64,000 nucleotides of DNA from Marinobacterium jannaschii DSM 6295 (GCF_000620085.1 NZ_JHVJ01000010.1:124001-188000); one strand, 5' to 3'. Shown: positions 30,303 through 42,967, numbered from the stretch's first letter. Numbers and translations: made by a program. Notes: generated by a model from the sequence alone, not told the origin.

Positions 30303-32659
30303 TGAACACGGAACGCCTGTTACTGACACCGATCACCTGGACCGAAAGCCTGCTGGAACGCCTGCTGTTTCAGCGTCGGGGTCTGGTGATCACCCTGTTT
30401 ATGCTGATTACTCTGGTGTTGGGCTGGCAGGCAAGCCAGATCCGCCCCGATGCCAGCTTTGTGAAGATGATCCCCTCGGCACATCCCTATGTGACAAACT
30501 TCCTTAACCACCGAGACGATCTGGCCGGACTGGGCAACAGTGTGCGAATTTCGGTCGAGGCGACCGACGGCGATATTTTCAGCGCCGGGTTTCAGGATAC
30601 CCTGAAGCAGGTTACTGACGAGGTGTTCTTTATCCCCGGTGTCGATCGTTCGGCCCTGAAATCGATCTGGACACCCAACGTTCGCTGGACCGAAGTCACA
30701 GAAGAGGGCTTTGTAGGCGGCCCGGTGATCCCGCAGGCCTATGACGGCAGCGCTGAGGCGCTGGAGCAGTTGCGGATTAATATCCTGCGTTCGGGTCAGG
30801 TGGGACGGCTGGTGGCTAACAATTTCCGTTCGGCAATTATCCAGGTACCGCTGTTTGACCGCCATCCGCAAACGGGTGAAAAGCTGGACTACCAGCAGCT
30901 CTCCGGCCAGCTGGAAAGCCTGATCCGCGACAAGTACCAGCGAGCGGGGATCGAGATACATATTACCGGATTTGCCAAGATCGTCGGCGACCTGATCGAC
31001 GGTGCCCGTCAGGTGGTGCTGTTTTTTGCCATCGCTTTCATCGTCACGCTGGTGTTGCTGTACCTCTATTCCCACAGTGTGGTAGGCACGCTGGTGCCGC
31101 TGGCCTGTTCGCTGATTGCCGTGGTATGGCAGCTGGGGCTGCTGCGCCTGCTGGGCTACGGGCTTGATCCCTACTCGATGCTGGTACCGTTTCTGGTGTT
31201 TGCCATTGCGGTCAGTCACGGCGTGCAGGTGGTGAATAATGTCACCCTGGAGTCGGCTCAGGGGGCAGATAAGCTGCAGGCGGCCAGGCGTGCCTTCCGC
31301 GCTATCTTTATCCCCGGACTGATTGCGTTACTCTCGGATGGTATCGGCTTTGTCACTTTACGGGTGATCGAGATCGAAGTGATCCGGGATCTGGCCATTG
31401 CAGCATCCCTCGGCGTAGCGGTGATTGTCCTCACTAACCTGCTGCTGTTGCCGGTGCTGCTGGCCTGCTTTGGCGTTGGCCAGCGGGCGGAACTGCGGGC
31501 CCGGCTGGCCTCAGAACGGTCGCACAGTCGCTGGCAGCTACTAACCGTATTCAGCCGCTGGCGCGGTGCGTTGGCGGCACTGTCGGTAGCGGCGCTGATG
31601 ATGCTGGCCGGAATTATCCTCAGTCAGGACCTGAAAATCGGTGACCTGGACGCCGGGGCGCCGGAGCTGCGGGCCGACTCCCGCTATAACCGTGACAATC
31701 GCTTTATCAGTGAGAACTACGCTACCTCCAGTGATACCTTTGTGGTGATGGTGAAAACCGCACCGGAGCAGTGCAGCAGCTATAACACCCTGGCGCTGGT
31801 GGACCGCTTTCAGCACCGCCTGAACAGTGTTGCCGGGGTGCAGAGCAGCATCTCTTTGACCGATGTATCGGAGCGGGTAACCGCCGGACTGAACGAGGGC
31901 AGCCTGAAGTGGCGGGCCGTCAACCGCAACCAGCTGGTGATCAACGCCTCGCTGGCGTATGTGCCGGCAGGGTTGATGAATACCGATTGCTCACTGTTGC
32001 CGGTGATCATCTTCCTCGACGACCACCGGGCAGAGACCCTGAAGCAGGTGACCGCCGCGGTGGAGCGTTTTGCCAATCAGCATAACTCTGACCAGGTCAG
32101 CTTCCTGATGGCTGCCGGCAATGCCGGCTTTGAGGCTGCCACCAACGAGGTGATCGGTACAGCACAGTACCAGATGTTGCTCTGGGTCTATGGCGTGGTG
32201 AGCCTGCTGTGCCTGCTGACCTTCCGGTCGCTGAAAGTGGTGGCCTGTATTATCGCGCCGCTGGCCCTGACCTCATTGCTGTGTCAGGCGCTGATGGCAC
32301 AGCTGGGAATCGGTGTCAAAGTGGCGACCCTGCCGGTGATCGCGCTGGGGGTCGGGATTGGGGTCGACTACGGCATCTATATCTATTCCCGGCTCAATAC
32401 CTATCTGTCACAGGGCTATGACCTGCCACGGGCCTATATGCTAACCCTCAATACCACCGGCAAGTCGGTGGCCTTTACCGGCCTGACGCTGGCGATCGGG
32501 GTGGTGCTCTGGGTGTTCTCGCCGATCCGTTTCCAGGCCGATATGGGCATCCTGCTGACCTTTATGTTTATCTGGAACATGCTGGGGGCGCTGATCCTTA
32601 TTCCGGCCCTGGCCTGTCTGCTGCATGAGCGGGCGAAGAAGCCGGTGACGGTGCAGTAG
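30302..32659 (+). CDS. MMPL/RND-superfamily exporter
   Basis: A 785-residue membrane protein with two repeats, each a single N-terminal membrane helix, a large outer loop and about five clustered helices (about 230-410 and 610-770). It belongs to the lipid-related MMPL branch of the RND superfamily. LVFAIAVSHGVQVVNNVT and ALGVGIGVDYGIYIYSRL are the paired helix-4 motifs. Translation is coupled to the YCF48 gene. Transport of a lipid or hydrophobic substrate across the envelope is inferred from family and context. Confidence 0.9.
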   Translation: MNTERLLLTPITWTESLLERLLFQRRGLVITLFMLITLVLGWQASQIRPDASFVKMIPSAHPYVTNFLNHRDDLAGLGNSVRISVEATDGDIFSAGFQDTLKQVTDEVFFIPGVDRSALKSIWTPNVRWTEVTEEGFVGGPVIPQAYDGSAEALEQLRINILRSGQVGRLVANNFRSAIIQVPLFDRHPQTGEKLDYQQLSGQLESLIRDKYQRAGIEIHITGFAKIVGDLIDGARQVVLFFAIAFIVTLVLLYLYSHSVVGTLVPLACSLIAVVWQLGLLRLLGYGLDPYSMLVPFLVFAIAVSHGVQVVNNVTLESAQGADKLQAARRAFRAIFIPGLIALLSDGIGFVTLRVIEIEVIRDLAIAASLGVAVIVLTNLLLLPVLLACFGVGQRAELRARLASERSHSRWQLLTVFSRWRGALAALSVAALMMLAGIILSQDLKIGDLDAGAPELRADSRYNRDNRFISENYATSSDTFVVMVKTAPEQCSSYNTLALVDRFQHRLNSVAGVQSSISLTDVSERVTAGLNEGSLKWRAVNRNQLVINASLAYVPAGLMNTDCSLLPVIIFLDDHRAETLKQVTAAVERFANQHNSDQVSFLMAAGNAGFEAATNEVIGTAQYQMLLWVYGVVSLLCLLTFRSLKVVACIIAPLALTSLLCQALMAQLGIGVKVATLPVIALGVGIGVDYGIYIYSRLNTYLSQGYDLPRAYMLTLNTTGKSVAFTGLTLAIGVVLWVFSPIRFQADMGILLTFMFIWNMLGALILIPALACLLHERAKKPVTVQ

Positions 32660-32732
32660 CGGGACTTGTGTTGACCTGAAACCCGCCATTCACGGGATGA
32701 CCTGCACTCGGGTCATTCCTGCCTTTCCATAA

Positions 32733-32764
32733 CGCCTCCTCTCCGGGAGGCGGCCCGTTTTCGA
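32733..32764 (+). terminator. Terminator after the RND gene
   Basis: A 7 bp stem (32733-32739 with 32746-32752) is followed by GCCCGTTTT. Moderate strength. Confidence 0.65.
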
Positions 32765-33023
32765 TTTTCTGATCCTTGTGAACGCTTAAGTCGGTGGGTT
32801 TGTCTGTGCTTGGTTGTTTATTATCTGTTTGCTATCAATGGGTTAGTTGAATTTTGTGTTGTTGTGCTTATTTTTGTCACAAAAAATGGCAGCTTTTGTT
32901 ATTGGCCGTTGCGCCACTTTGAACCATTCTTTTCATACACCATCAATGTTGGTCTTCAGCGATTCCGTAGCCAAATGCAGGCATCGCGCGACCCAGAAAA
33001 ACAACAGGAATGAGGGACGGGTT
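32765..33023 (+). promoter_or_regulatory. Upstream region of the acyl-CoA dehydrogenase operon
   Basis: This AT-rich stretch has no real gene. A 15 bp palindrome, TTTTTGT-C-ACAAAAA, sits at 32871-32885 and could be an operator. An open frame runs from 32847 into the dehydrogenase, but its first 59 codons do not resemble the family and are taken as untranslated leader. Confidence 0.45.
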
Positions 33024-34817
33024 ATGCCGGAATATAAGGCCCCTTTGCGTGATATGAACTTTGTGCTGAATGAAATGCTGGCGATGGACAAGCACTACCA
33101 GAGCCTGCCCGGCTGTGAGGAAGCGACGCCGGATATGGTCAGCGCCATTGTCGAAGAGGGCGCTAAGTTCTCTGAGCGTGTGCTGGCGCCACTGAACCAG
33201 GTGGGTGATCAGCAGGGTTGCCAGCTGACGGAAGAGGGCGTTAAGACTCCGGATGGTTTCCGTGAAGCCTACCAGCAGTTTGTCGAAGGTGGCTGGCCTT
33301 CACTGGCACATGATACCGAGTGGGGCGGACAGGGGCTGCCGGAATCACTGGGTATCGTTATCAACGAGCTGGTGGGTACCGCCAACTGGGCCTGGAGTAT
33401 GTATCCGGGGCTGAGTCATGGTGCGATGAATACCATTGAAGCCCACGGCACGGAAGATCAGAAATCGACCTATCTGACGAAGCTGGTCAGCGGTGAATGG
33501 ACCGGCACCATGTGCCTGACCGAACCTCACTGCGGCACCGACCTGGGCATGCTGCGTACCAAGGCCGAGCCGAATGCCGATGGCAGCTACAGCATTAGCG
33601 GTACCAAGATCTTTATCTCCGCCGGTGAACACGATATGGCGGACAATATTGTCCATATCGTCCTGGCCCGCCTGCCCGATGCGCCGCGGGGTACCAAAGG
33701 GATCTCGCTGTTTATCGTGCCGAAGTTTATGCCGCAGGGTGAAGGTATTGGTGAGCGTAACGGCGTCAGCTGTGGCTCGCTGGAACACAAGATGGGTATC
33801 CACGGTAACTCCACCTGTGTGATGAACTTCGACGGCGCGACCGGTTACCTGATCGGCCAGGCCAACAAGGGCCTCAACTGCATGTTCACCTTTATGAACA
33901 CTGCCCGTATCGGGACTGCCCTGCAGGGACTGGCGCACGCTGAGTGGGCTTTCCAGAACTCACTGGACTACGCCAGAGACCGTCTGCAGATGCGCAGCCT
34001 GAACGGCCCCAAGTGCCCGGAGAAGCCGGCAGACCCGATCATAGTGCATCCGGAAGTGCGTAAGCTGCTGCTGACCCAGAAAGCCTTTGCCGAAGGCGGC
34101 CGGGCGCTGATCTACTACACCGCCCAGTTGGTAGATAAAGTGAAACTCGCCTCCGAGGAAGAGCGCATCGAGGCCGATGGTCTGCTGGCCCTGCTGACAC
34201 CCATTGCCAAGGCCTTTCTTACCGAGGTGGGCTTTGAGTCTGCCAACCACGGCCTGCAGGTGTTCGGCGGCCACGGTTACATTGCCGAGTGGGGGATGGA
34301 GCAGAACGTGCGCGACAGCCGCATCTCCATGCTGTACGAGGGCACGACCCAGGTACAGGCACTGGATCTGCTGGGACGTAAGGTACTGATGACTCAGGGC
34401 GAGTCGCTGAAACGCTTTACCAAAGTGATCCACCAGTACTGCCAGTCCCAGTCCGACAATGTCGACCTGAGGGAATTTATCATGCCACTCAACAAGCTGA
34501 ACAAGGAGTGGGGCGATATCACCATGCAGGTGGGAATGAAGGCGATGCAGAACCGCGACGAAGTAGGTGCGGCTTCGGTGGATTACCTGATGTATTCCGG
34601 TTACGTCACCCTGGCGTATTTCTGGGCGCGGATGGCTGAAACCGCTCAGCGTCAGCTGGAGGCGGGTACCGATGAAGTGGCGTTCTATACCGCCAAGCTG
34701 ACCACTGCACGTTTCTACTATCAGCGCCTGTTGCCGCGTACCCGCAGCCTGGTCGAGACCCTGCTGTCCGGTGCTGACAACCTGATGGAGCTGGATGAAA
34801 CTCACTTCCGCTTCTAA
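33024..34817 (+). CDS. Acyl-CoA dehydrogenase, large C-terminal-domain type
   Basis: A 597-residue FAD enzyme catalysing the first, alpha-beta dehydrogenation step on an acyl-CoA. MCLTEPHCGTDLG is the FAD/substrate signature, and the catalytic base is E439 in LYEGTTQVQALDLLGRK. The extra C-terminal domain and overall layout match the DmdC-like/long-chain FadE group, so the natural substrate could be medium or long acyl-CoA or methylmercaptopropionyl-CoA. The start at MPEYKAPLRDMNFVL is the typical N-terminus. It leads an operon with SCP2, ligase and DUF2889 genes. Confidence 0.93.
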   Translation: MPEYKAPLRDMNFVLNEMLAMDKHYQSLPGCEEATPDMVSAIVEEGAKFSERVLAPLNQVGDQQGCQLTEEGVKTPDGFREAYQQFVEGGWPSLAHDTEWGGQGLPESLGIVINELVGTANWAWSMYPGLSHGAMNTIEAHGTEDQKSTYLTKLVSGEWTGTMCLTEPHCGTDLGMLRTKAEPNADGSYSISGTKIFISAGEHDMADNIVHIVLARLPDAPRGTKGISLFIVPKFMPQGEGIGERNGVSCGSLEHKMGIHGNSTCVMNFDGATGYLIGQANKGLNCMFTFMNTARIGTALQGLAHAEWAFQNSLDYARDRLQMRSLNGPKCPEKPADPIIVHPEVRKLLLTQKAFAEGGRALIYYTAQLVDKVKLASEEERIEADGLLALLTPIAKAFLTEVGFESANHGLQVFGGHGYIAEWGMEQNVRDSRISMLYEGTTQVQALDLLGRKVLMTQGESLKRFTKVIHQYCQSQSDNVDLREFIMPLNKLNKEWGDITMQVGMKAMQNRDEVGAASVDYLMYSGYVTLAYFWARMAETAQRQLEAGTDEVAFYTAKLTTARFYYQRLLPRTRSLVETLLSGADNLMELDETHFRF

Positions 34818-34939
34818 GGCAGCTGATACAGATGCTTAAACAACTACTGAAAACCAAGGCAGGCCAGGCGCTGGTGCTGGGCCTGCTGCGCTTAAATGCC
34901 CGTCGACAGGGCCGGAATAACATCAAGGAAACAGATACC

Positions 34940-35257
34940 ATGGCAGACCTGAACGCAATTTTTACCGAGATGAAAACCCGCTTTAACGCCGACGCTGCAG
35001 CCGGTACCGATGCTGTGTTCCAGTATGTGGTGGATGGCGATACACACTGGAGTGTCGCGGTGGCTGACAGCGAATGTCAGATCGCTGAAGGGACTCACGA
35101 TGCGCCGACGGTGACGCTGAACCTGGACAGCACCACCCTGACGGAGGTGATGTCCGGCGAGCTGGATGGTATGCAGGCCTTCATGTCCGGTCGCATCCAG
35201 GCTGATGGCAACATCATGGAAGCCACCAAGCTGGCGCTGCTGTTTCCGGTACGCTGA
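34940..35257 (+). CDS. SCP2 sterol-binding domain protein
   Basis: A 105-residue protein consisting of a single SCP2 fold: MADLNAIFTEMKTRFN, then a beta core, then SGELDGMQAFMSGRIQADGN, the lipid-pocket region. Such proteins bind acyl chains, acyl-CoA or sterols in the cytosol. AAGGAAAC precedes the ATG at 34940. An earlier in-frame ATG at 34832 would add a basic 36-residue segment but lacks a ribosome site. It lies between an acyl-CoA dehydrogenase and an acyl-CoA ligase, so it may carry their substrate. Confidence 0.88.
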   Translation: MADLNAIFTEMKTRFNADAAAGTDAVFQYVVDGDTHWSVAVADSECQIAEGTHDAPTVTLNLDSTTLTEVMSGELDGMQAFMSGRIQADGNIMEATKLALLFPVR

Positions 35258-35307
35258 ACAGGGCCGGAGCCTGATCAACAATAAAAATAACAGTAAGTGA
35301 GGTCACA

Positions 35308-36999
35308 ATGGACGGGCAGATTCCCGCTGCGGACACTATCCCTGTGGATATTAACCCACAGGGTTTCGAGACAATTCCCGATGTACTGGCCTGTGCGGTG
35401 GCGCAGTATCCGGATAACCCGGCCTTTACCAGCTTTGGCCGTACCCTTTGTTACGCTGAACTGGGGCAACTGGCGCAGGCATTTGCGCTCTACCTGCAGC
35501 GCGAGACCGACCTGAAACCGGGTGACCGGATTGCAATCCAGTTGCCCAACCTGATCCAGTATCCAGTGGTGCTCTACGGTGCCATGCTGGCCGGGCTGGT
35601 GGTGGTGAACACCAATCCGCTTTATACCGCCTCCGAGATGCAGCACCAGTTTAACGACTCGGGCGCGCGGGCGTTGATTATCCACAAGAGCATGGCGCAC
35701 AAGGCAGACCAGATACTGGCCAGCACCGCGATCGACTATACCTTCGTCACTCAGGTGGGCGACCTGCATGATTTTGTGAAGCGCACCCTGCTGAATGCGG
35801 CGGTGAAATACCTCAAGCGGATGGAACCCAAATACCACCTGCCGGGGGCCATCCCGCTGCGCAGCGCGCTGCTGAAATATATGGGGGGCAAGCCCGATCC
35901 GGTCACCCGGGTAAGGGGGGATATCGCCGTACTGCAGTATACCGGCGGCACCACGGGTGTCTCCAAGGGGGCGATGCTGACGCACGCCAACCTGATCTCC
36001 AATATGCTGCAGGGACAGAAGCGGATCGATGAAAGCGGTTCCGGCTGGCAGCGCCAGCTGATACTGCCGTTACCCCTATACCATATCTACGCCTTTACCA
36101 TCGCCCAGGCATCACTGATTTCCGGCGGTCATATCGTGCTGATCCCCAATCCGCGCGATCTGGATGGCTTTGTCAAAGAGTTGTCCAACTGGCAGCCATC
36201 GACCTTTATCGGTCTCAATACGCTGTTTGTCGCACTCTGCAATCATGAACGATTCCGGGCGCTGGATTTCAGCGCACTGCAGGTGACCTTCTCCGGTGGT
36301 ATGGCACTGACCCATGCCGCGGCCGATCAGTGGCATCAGGTCACCGGCTGTCAGGTCGTGGAGGGCTACGGCCTGACCGAAACCGCGCCGGCGGTATGCA
36401 TGAACCGGGTCGGCGCGCTGCAGATCGGCAGTATCGGCTTCCCGGTGATTCATACCGATGTGCGTATCCTTCAGGAGGGCGTCGAGCAGCCCGTCGAGCA
36501 ACCGGGAGAACTCTGCGTCAAAGGTCCGCAAGTGATGCGGGGTTACTGGCAGCGGGAGGAGGATACCCGCGAAAGCTTTACTGCCGATGGCTACTTCAGA
36601 ACCGGTGATATTGCCGTTCGGCAGGCTGACGGTTATATCCGCATCGTCGACCGGGCCAAGGATATGATCATCGTCTCCGGCTTCAATGTTTACCCCAACG
36701 AGGTGGAGGATGTGGTGAGCCTGCATCCGGATGTGTTGGAGTGTGCTGCTGTCGGCATTCCGGACCATAACAGCGGTGAAGCCGTCAAACTGTTTGTGGT
36801 CGCCAAAGCGACGGAGCTGAACCGTGAGTTGTTGCGTGACTGGTGTAAGGAACGCCTGACCCGCTACAAGGTGCCAAAGCACGTGGAATTTGTCGCCGAG
36901 CTGCCGAAATCCAATGTGGGTAAAATCCTGCGCCGGGCACTCAGGACACCGGCAGCAGAGCCTCAGCCGGCTGAAAAGCAACTGGAGGAGGTGAGCTGA
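35308..36999 (+). CDS. Long-chain fatty acid CoA ligase (AMP-binding)
   Basis: A 563-residue adenylating enzyme that activates a carboxylic acid to its CoA ester. The P-loop-like AMP motif is LQYTGGTTGVSKGAMLTHANL. VEGYGLTETAPAVCMN and GYFRTGDIAVRQADGYIRIVDRAKDMII follow, and the C-terminal catalytic lysine lies in LPKSNVGKILRR. It is FadD-like; exact chain preference is unknown. Its stop overlaps the next start (TGATG). Confidence 0.93.
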   Translation: MDGQIPAADTIPVDINPQGFETIPDVLACAVAQYPDNPAFTSFGRTLCYAELGQLAQAFALYLQRETDLKPGDRIAIQLPNLIQYPVVLYGAMLAGLVVVNTNPLYTASEMQHQFNDSGARALIIHKSMAHKADQILASTAIDYTFVTQVGDLHDFVKRTLLNAAVKYLKRMEPKYHLPGAIPLRSALLKYMGGKPDPVTRVRGDIAVLQYTGGTTGVSKGAMLTHANLISNMLQGQKRIDESGSGWQRQLILPLPLYHIYAFTIAQASLISGGHIVLIPNPRDLDGFVKELSNWQPSTFIGLNTLFVALCNHERFRALDFSALQVTFSGGMALTHAAADQWHQVTGCQVVEGYGLTETAPAVCMNRVGALQIGSIGFPVIHTDVRILQEGVEQPVEQPGELCVKGPQVMRGYWQREEDTRESFTADGYFRTGDIAVRQADGYIRIVDRAKDMIIVSGFNVYPNEVEDVVSLHPDVLECAAVGIPDHNSGEAVKLFVVAKATELNRELLRDWCKERLTRYKVPKHVEFVAELPKSNVGKILRRALRTPAAEPQPAEKQLEEVS

Positions 37000-37547
37000 T
37001 GCCACTGTCCAAACCACAGCGCCGCAGCCTGGCGCATCACCGCAGCGTCAGCTGCTACGGCTACCAGCGTGAAGACGGGCTCTGGGATATCGAAGGCCAT
37101 ATGACGGATATCAAAAGCCAGCCGGTGGATAACCCTGAGCGCGGTGGCTATATCGCCGCCGGTGAAGCGTTTCATGATATGGGGTTACGTATCACCATCG
37201 ACCAGGGGCTGCTGATCCACGAGGTTGAGGCGGTGATCGACCAGTCTCCGTTTCGTATGTGTCCGGGAGTGACCGGAGCCTTCCGTAAGCTGGAAGGCAC
37301 ACGTATCGGCCCGGGCTGGCAGCGTCAGGTGAAAGAGTTGCTGGGGGGCGTGCAGGGCTGCACCCACCTCAGTGAGCTGCTGGTTCCGATCGCCACCACC
37401 GCCGTGCAAACCCTGTGGCCCAGCACCCGGGATGACATTATGAAACTGGGAGCCCAGGTGATGCTGAACAGTTGCCGTACCTGGGCGGCCGACAGTGAAG
37501 TGATCAAAACCTACCTGCCGGAGCTATACCAGGCTGCCCCGGAATAG
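36999..37547 (+). CDS. DUF2889 family protein
   Basis: A 182-residue protein of the DUF2889 family, recognisable by RSVSCYGYQREDGLWDIEGHMTDIK near the N-terminus, then CPGVTGAFRKLEGTRIGPGWQRQVKELLGGVQGCTHLSELL. The conserved Cys/His residues could bind a metal or act in catalysis. No function is established. It is translationally coupled to the acyl-CoA ligase and ends the operon, so a role with the activated lipid is inferred. Confidence 0.87.
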   Translation: MPLSKPQRRSLAHHRSVSCYGYQREDGLWDIEGHMTDIKSQPVDNPERGGYIAAGEAFHDMGLRITIDQGLLIHEVEAVIDQSPFRMCPGVTGAFRKLEGTRIGPGWQRQVKELLGGVQGCTHLSELLVPIATTAVQTLWPSTRDDIMKLGAQVMLNSCRTWAADSEVIKTYLPELYQAAPE

Positions 37548-37612
37548 GCCCGAGCAGCACTAACCCCGTATTCCCTGTTTTGCATTCCCTTTCTGGCATT
37601 GCATTACCTTTT

Positions 37613-37634
37613 ACCGGCCCCGCGCCGGTTTTTT
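37613..37634 (+). terminator. Terminator after the DUF2889 gene
   Basis: A 6 bp stem (37613-37618 with 37624-37629) runs into six T. Confidence 0.82.
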
Positions 37635-37908
37635 ATGCCCGCCCGCTACTTATTAAGTCGTAATGAAACAAAGTGTCACGTTTTCGTTGTTTGTTAGGCA
37701 TTGATTTAAAAGGTTTTTATAGTTGGTGAATTCTTGTGTCACTAAAACAGCCCTATTTTGTCATTGCCGCAAACCGTCCGCGAATTAGTATCTAACTATC
37801 ACCTGGGCCGGTTACCCGAGTCTGTAACCCGGAGTACCCGGCCCGTAACGGGATCTGTCGCTGCGCCGGAGGGCGTGGTAGAGAATAAAAATGAACGGAG
37901 CAAATCAG
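37635..37908 (+). promoter_or_regulatory. fadBA upstream region
   Basis: AT-rich stretch up to the fadB start. No gene is evident. I looked for FadR- or PsrA-type palindromes and found none that were convincing. The GGAG ribosome site lies just before the ATG at 37909. Confidence 0.45.
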
Positions 37909-41251
<3,343 letters not shown>

Positions 41252-41276
41252 TCGCTGAAATCGCTTAACCCCTGAA

Positions 41277-41303
41277 AACCGGGCCCGACAAGGCCCGGTT
41301 TTT
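41277..41303 (+). terminator. Terminator of fadBA
   Basis: A 9 bp stem (41277-41285 with 41292-41300) with a T-run. It marks the right edge of the lipid genes before the repeat block. Confidence 0.88.
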
Positions 41304-41523
41304 GTGTTTTGTTGTAGCAGCGACCTCCGGTCGCGTCCGCGCTTATAGCGCCTTCCCGTGGTTCCCACGCTCCGAGACTGTGAAAGTATGCGTAGGTTGG
41401 TGACGAGGAGTGCAACGACGAATCCCAACATTGCCGTGAAGCCGGTATTATTGCCGAAATTGATCCGGTTCCCTTGCCAGGGCTATCACTACTGCCTGAC
41501 TTCTGTGGTGGCCAGCCTGCAAT
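41304..41523. other. Repeat-rich intergenic stretch after fadBA
   Basis: It begins with a short REP-like hairpin, GCGACC-TCC-GGTCGC, around 41328-41342. The rest has no convincing gene, only short chance frames. Confidence 0.4.
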
Positions 41524-41800
41524 TCTGAGCATTCGATCTGACTTCAATCCAACATCGAGTCACGAGGTTGTTCATTTTCTTTGCTCACCCAAAGAAAACG
41601 AACCAAAAGAAAAGGTGCCCCACAACTTGTGGGCTGCGCCCATTCCCTGCGCTTGCCGCCTGCAGCGGGGCGGGCTGGAAACTCCTCGCTGCGCTCGTCA
41701 GACACCTAGCCCGCTTATCCCGCAGCAGCCATCAATGCTCGGCTGCGTCGAAGGGGAGGTGGGCACTCCGTAGCCTGGTGTAGAGCGCAGCGAAACCTAC
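41524..41800 (+). repeat. Dispersed repeat, copy 1
   Basis: First of three copies of the same repeat. The shared core includes TTGTTCATTTTCTTT, a CACAACTTGTGGGCTGCGCC segment, CTCCTCGCTGCGCTCGTCAG and ATGCTCGGCTGCGTCGAAGG. Copy 2 lies 43 bases further in the same orientation and copy 3 is inverted at 46468-46831. Short open frames inside are products of the repeat, not genes. Confidence 0.85.
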
Positions 41801-41842
41801 GGTGAATTCCGACTGCGATTCGCCATTGCTCCCGCCGCTTTT

Positions 41843-42180
41843 GTGGGAGCGCTTTCCAAGCGCGAATATCCGGGTTGGGAGTATTTTCAGGGCCATCAAT
41901 GAGGCCTGATATTTGTGGTAACCCTGCTGTTGGTTCTGAGCATTCGATCCGGCTGCAAACCAACATCGATTCCTGAGGTTGTTCATTTTCTTTACTCGCA
42001 TAAAGAAAGCGACCAAAAGTGCGCCCCACAACTTGTGGGCTGCGCCCATTCCCTGCGCTTGCCGCCTGCAGCGGGGCGGGCTGGAAACTCCTCGCTGCGC
42101 TCGTCAGACAACCAGTCCGCTAATCCCGCAGCAGCCATCAATGCTCGGCTGCGTCGAAGGGGAAATTGGCACTTCGTAGC
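41843..42180 (+). repeat. Dispersed repeat, copy 2
   Basis: Second direct copy. It starts with a REP-like unit, GTGGGAGCGCTTTCCAAGCG (41843-41862), also present at the far end of copy 3. It then carries the same core as copy 1 with a few percent divergence. It ends where the cassette region starts. Confidence 0.85.
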
Positions 42181-42383
42181 TTAGCTTGGAGCGATCAGCT
42201 CATTTGAGAATGGGGATTGGATCAACCAATGGCCGATAACAGAGTTCGAGGGATTTCGTCGCAGATAGAGTTATGCGAGGATAGACACCACTTTGACGCT
42301 TTTTCACAGAAGGACTCTGGAGCCATGCTTTAGGATGCAAGCAGAATCAAATACTTACCCTCCGTTATTGAGTCTCCGTTTTG
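42181..42383. other. Non-coding stretch before the first cassette gene
   Basis: I see no gene, repeat or promoter that can be supported here. An ATAAC at 42235 might be the remains of an attC left end, but no matching arm is visible nearby. Confidence 0.3.
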
Positions 42384-42435
42384 TAGATATATGTCAAATT
42401 GACGTGTTTAAATGCGTCAATTTGACATATATCTA
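42384..42435. repeat. Perfect 21 bp inverted repeat upstream of cassette gene 1
   Basis: TAGATATATGTCAAATTGACG (42384-42404) and its exact complement (42415-42435) flank a 10-base spacer. Each arm itself contains the 11-base palindrome GTCAAATTGAC or GTCAATTTGAC. It is followed by GTTATAT at 42439-42445, the same core box that ends attC1. It could be an attC variant, a double operator or a transcription stop from the left. Confidence 0.6.
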
Positions 42436-42457
42436 GCTGTTATATATCGGAACCCAT

Positions 42458-42883
42458 ATGGACATAGCAAGTTTGGGATTGGGTGGTTTACTAGGTACCT
42501 TTCTAGGCCTGTTTCTTGGCCATAGATTGGCAATCCATCGAGATAAAATATCAAAGATTAATTCAGCAAAATATGCTTTTAGAGAGATAGTGTTTGGCGC
42601 TTTATCCAGAGCACAGACAAGTAGCAACTTAATCCATCAAGTATTGCAAGTGGAGTGTATCCGTATATATGAAGAAGGGCTTAAATTAACCGCGTATCTG
42701 TCAGAGTCTGAAAAATCAAGGCTAAACGATGCTCTCAATGAGCTTCTGATGTGGAATGACCTGGTTAACAATCGGGCAGTTGAGCATAGGCTCTATGGTG
42801 GAGATCCCGCTGAATATGAGCGGCTTAAAGAGTCAAAGCCAGAAACGTTACTGCTTAACTTAGTCGAAAACTTGAAAATATAA
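42458..42883 (+). CDS. Integron cassette protein, one membrane segment, unknown function
   Basis: A 141-residue protein from an AT-rich gene. An N-terminal glycine/leucine-rich membrane helix (about 4-26, ASLGLGGLLGTFLGLFLGH) is followed by a soluble, mainly helical, charged domain. I do not recognise the family. Its TAA stop lies inside the ATATAAC left arm of attC1, which is typical of integron cassettes. It starts 13 bases after the GTTATAT box. Base use differs clearly from the flanking lipid genes. Confidence 0.75.
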   Translation: MDIASLGLGGLLGTFLGLFLGHRLAIHRDKISKINSAKYAFREIVFGALSRAQTSSNLIHQVLQVECIRIYEEGLKLTAYLSESEKSRLNDALNELLMWNDLVNNRAVEHRLYGGDPAEYERLKESKPETLLLNLVENLKI

Positions 42884-42952
42884 CAAGTTGCAGCAGTTCG
42901 CAGCCGACGGGTGCCGGACTCGCTACGCTCGCCGCAGTGCAAGGCGTTATAT
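42878..42952 (+). other. attC recombination site 1 (integron cassette end)
   Basis: A 75-base imperfect palindrome. The outer arms ATATAAC (42878-42884) and GTTATAT (42946-42952) are exact complements. Inner arms TTGCA and TGCAA also pair. The centre carries the CTCGCTACGCTCG-type segment common in attC sites. The start coincides with the stop codon of the cassette gene before it. This layout matches attC sites cut by integron integrases. Confidence 0.8.
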
Positions 42953-42967
42953 CTTTCGGAGGTAGTG

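Noticed and set aside
37635-37908. Possible FadR or PsrA site before fadB
   Set aside because: GAAAC and GTTTTC occur near 37663-37683 but with wrong spacing; no palindrome matches either consensus.
41474-42184. Several 66-105 codon frames on both strands in repeat copies 1 and 2
   Set aside because: They recur with each repeat copy, on both strands, with changed ends. They follow the repeat sequence, not a conserved protein.
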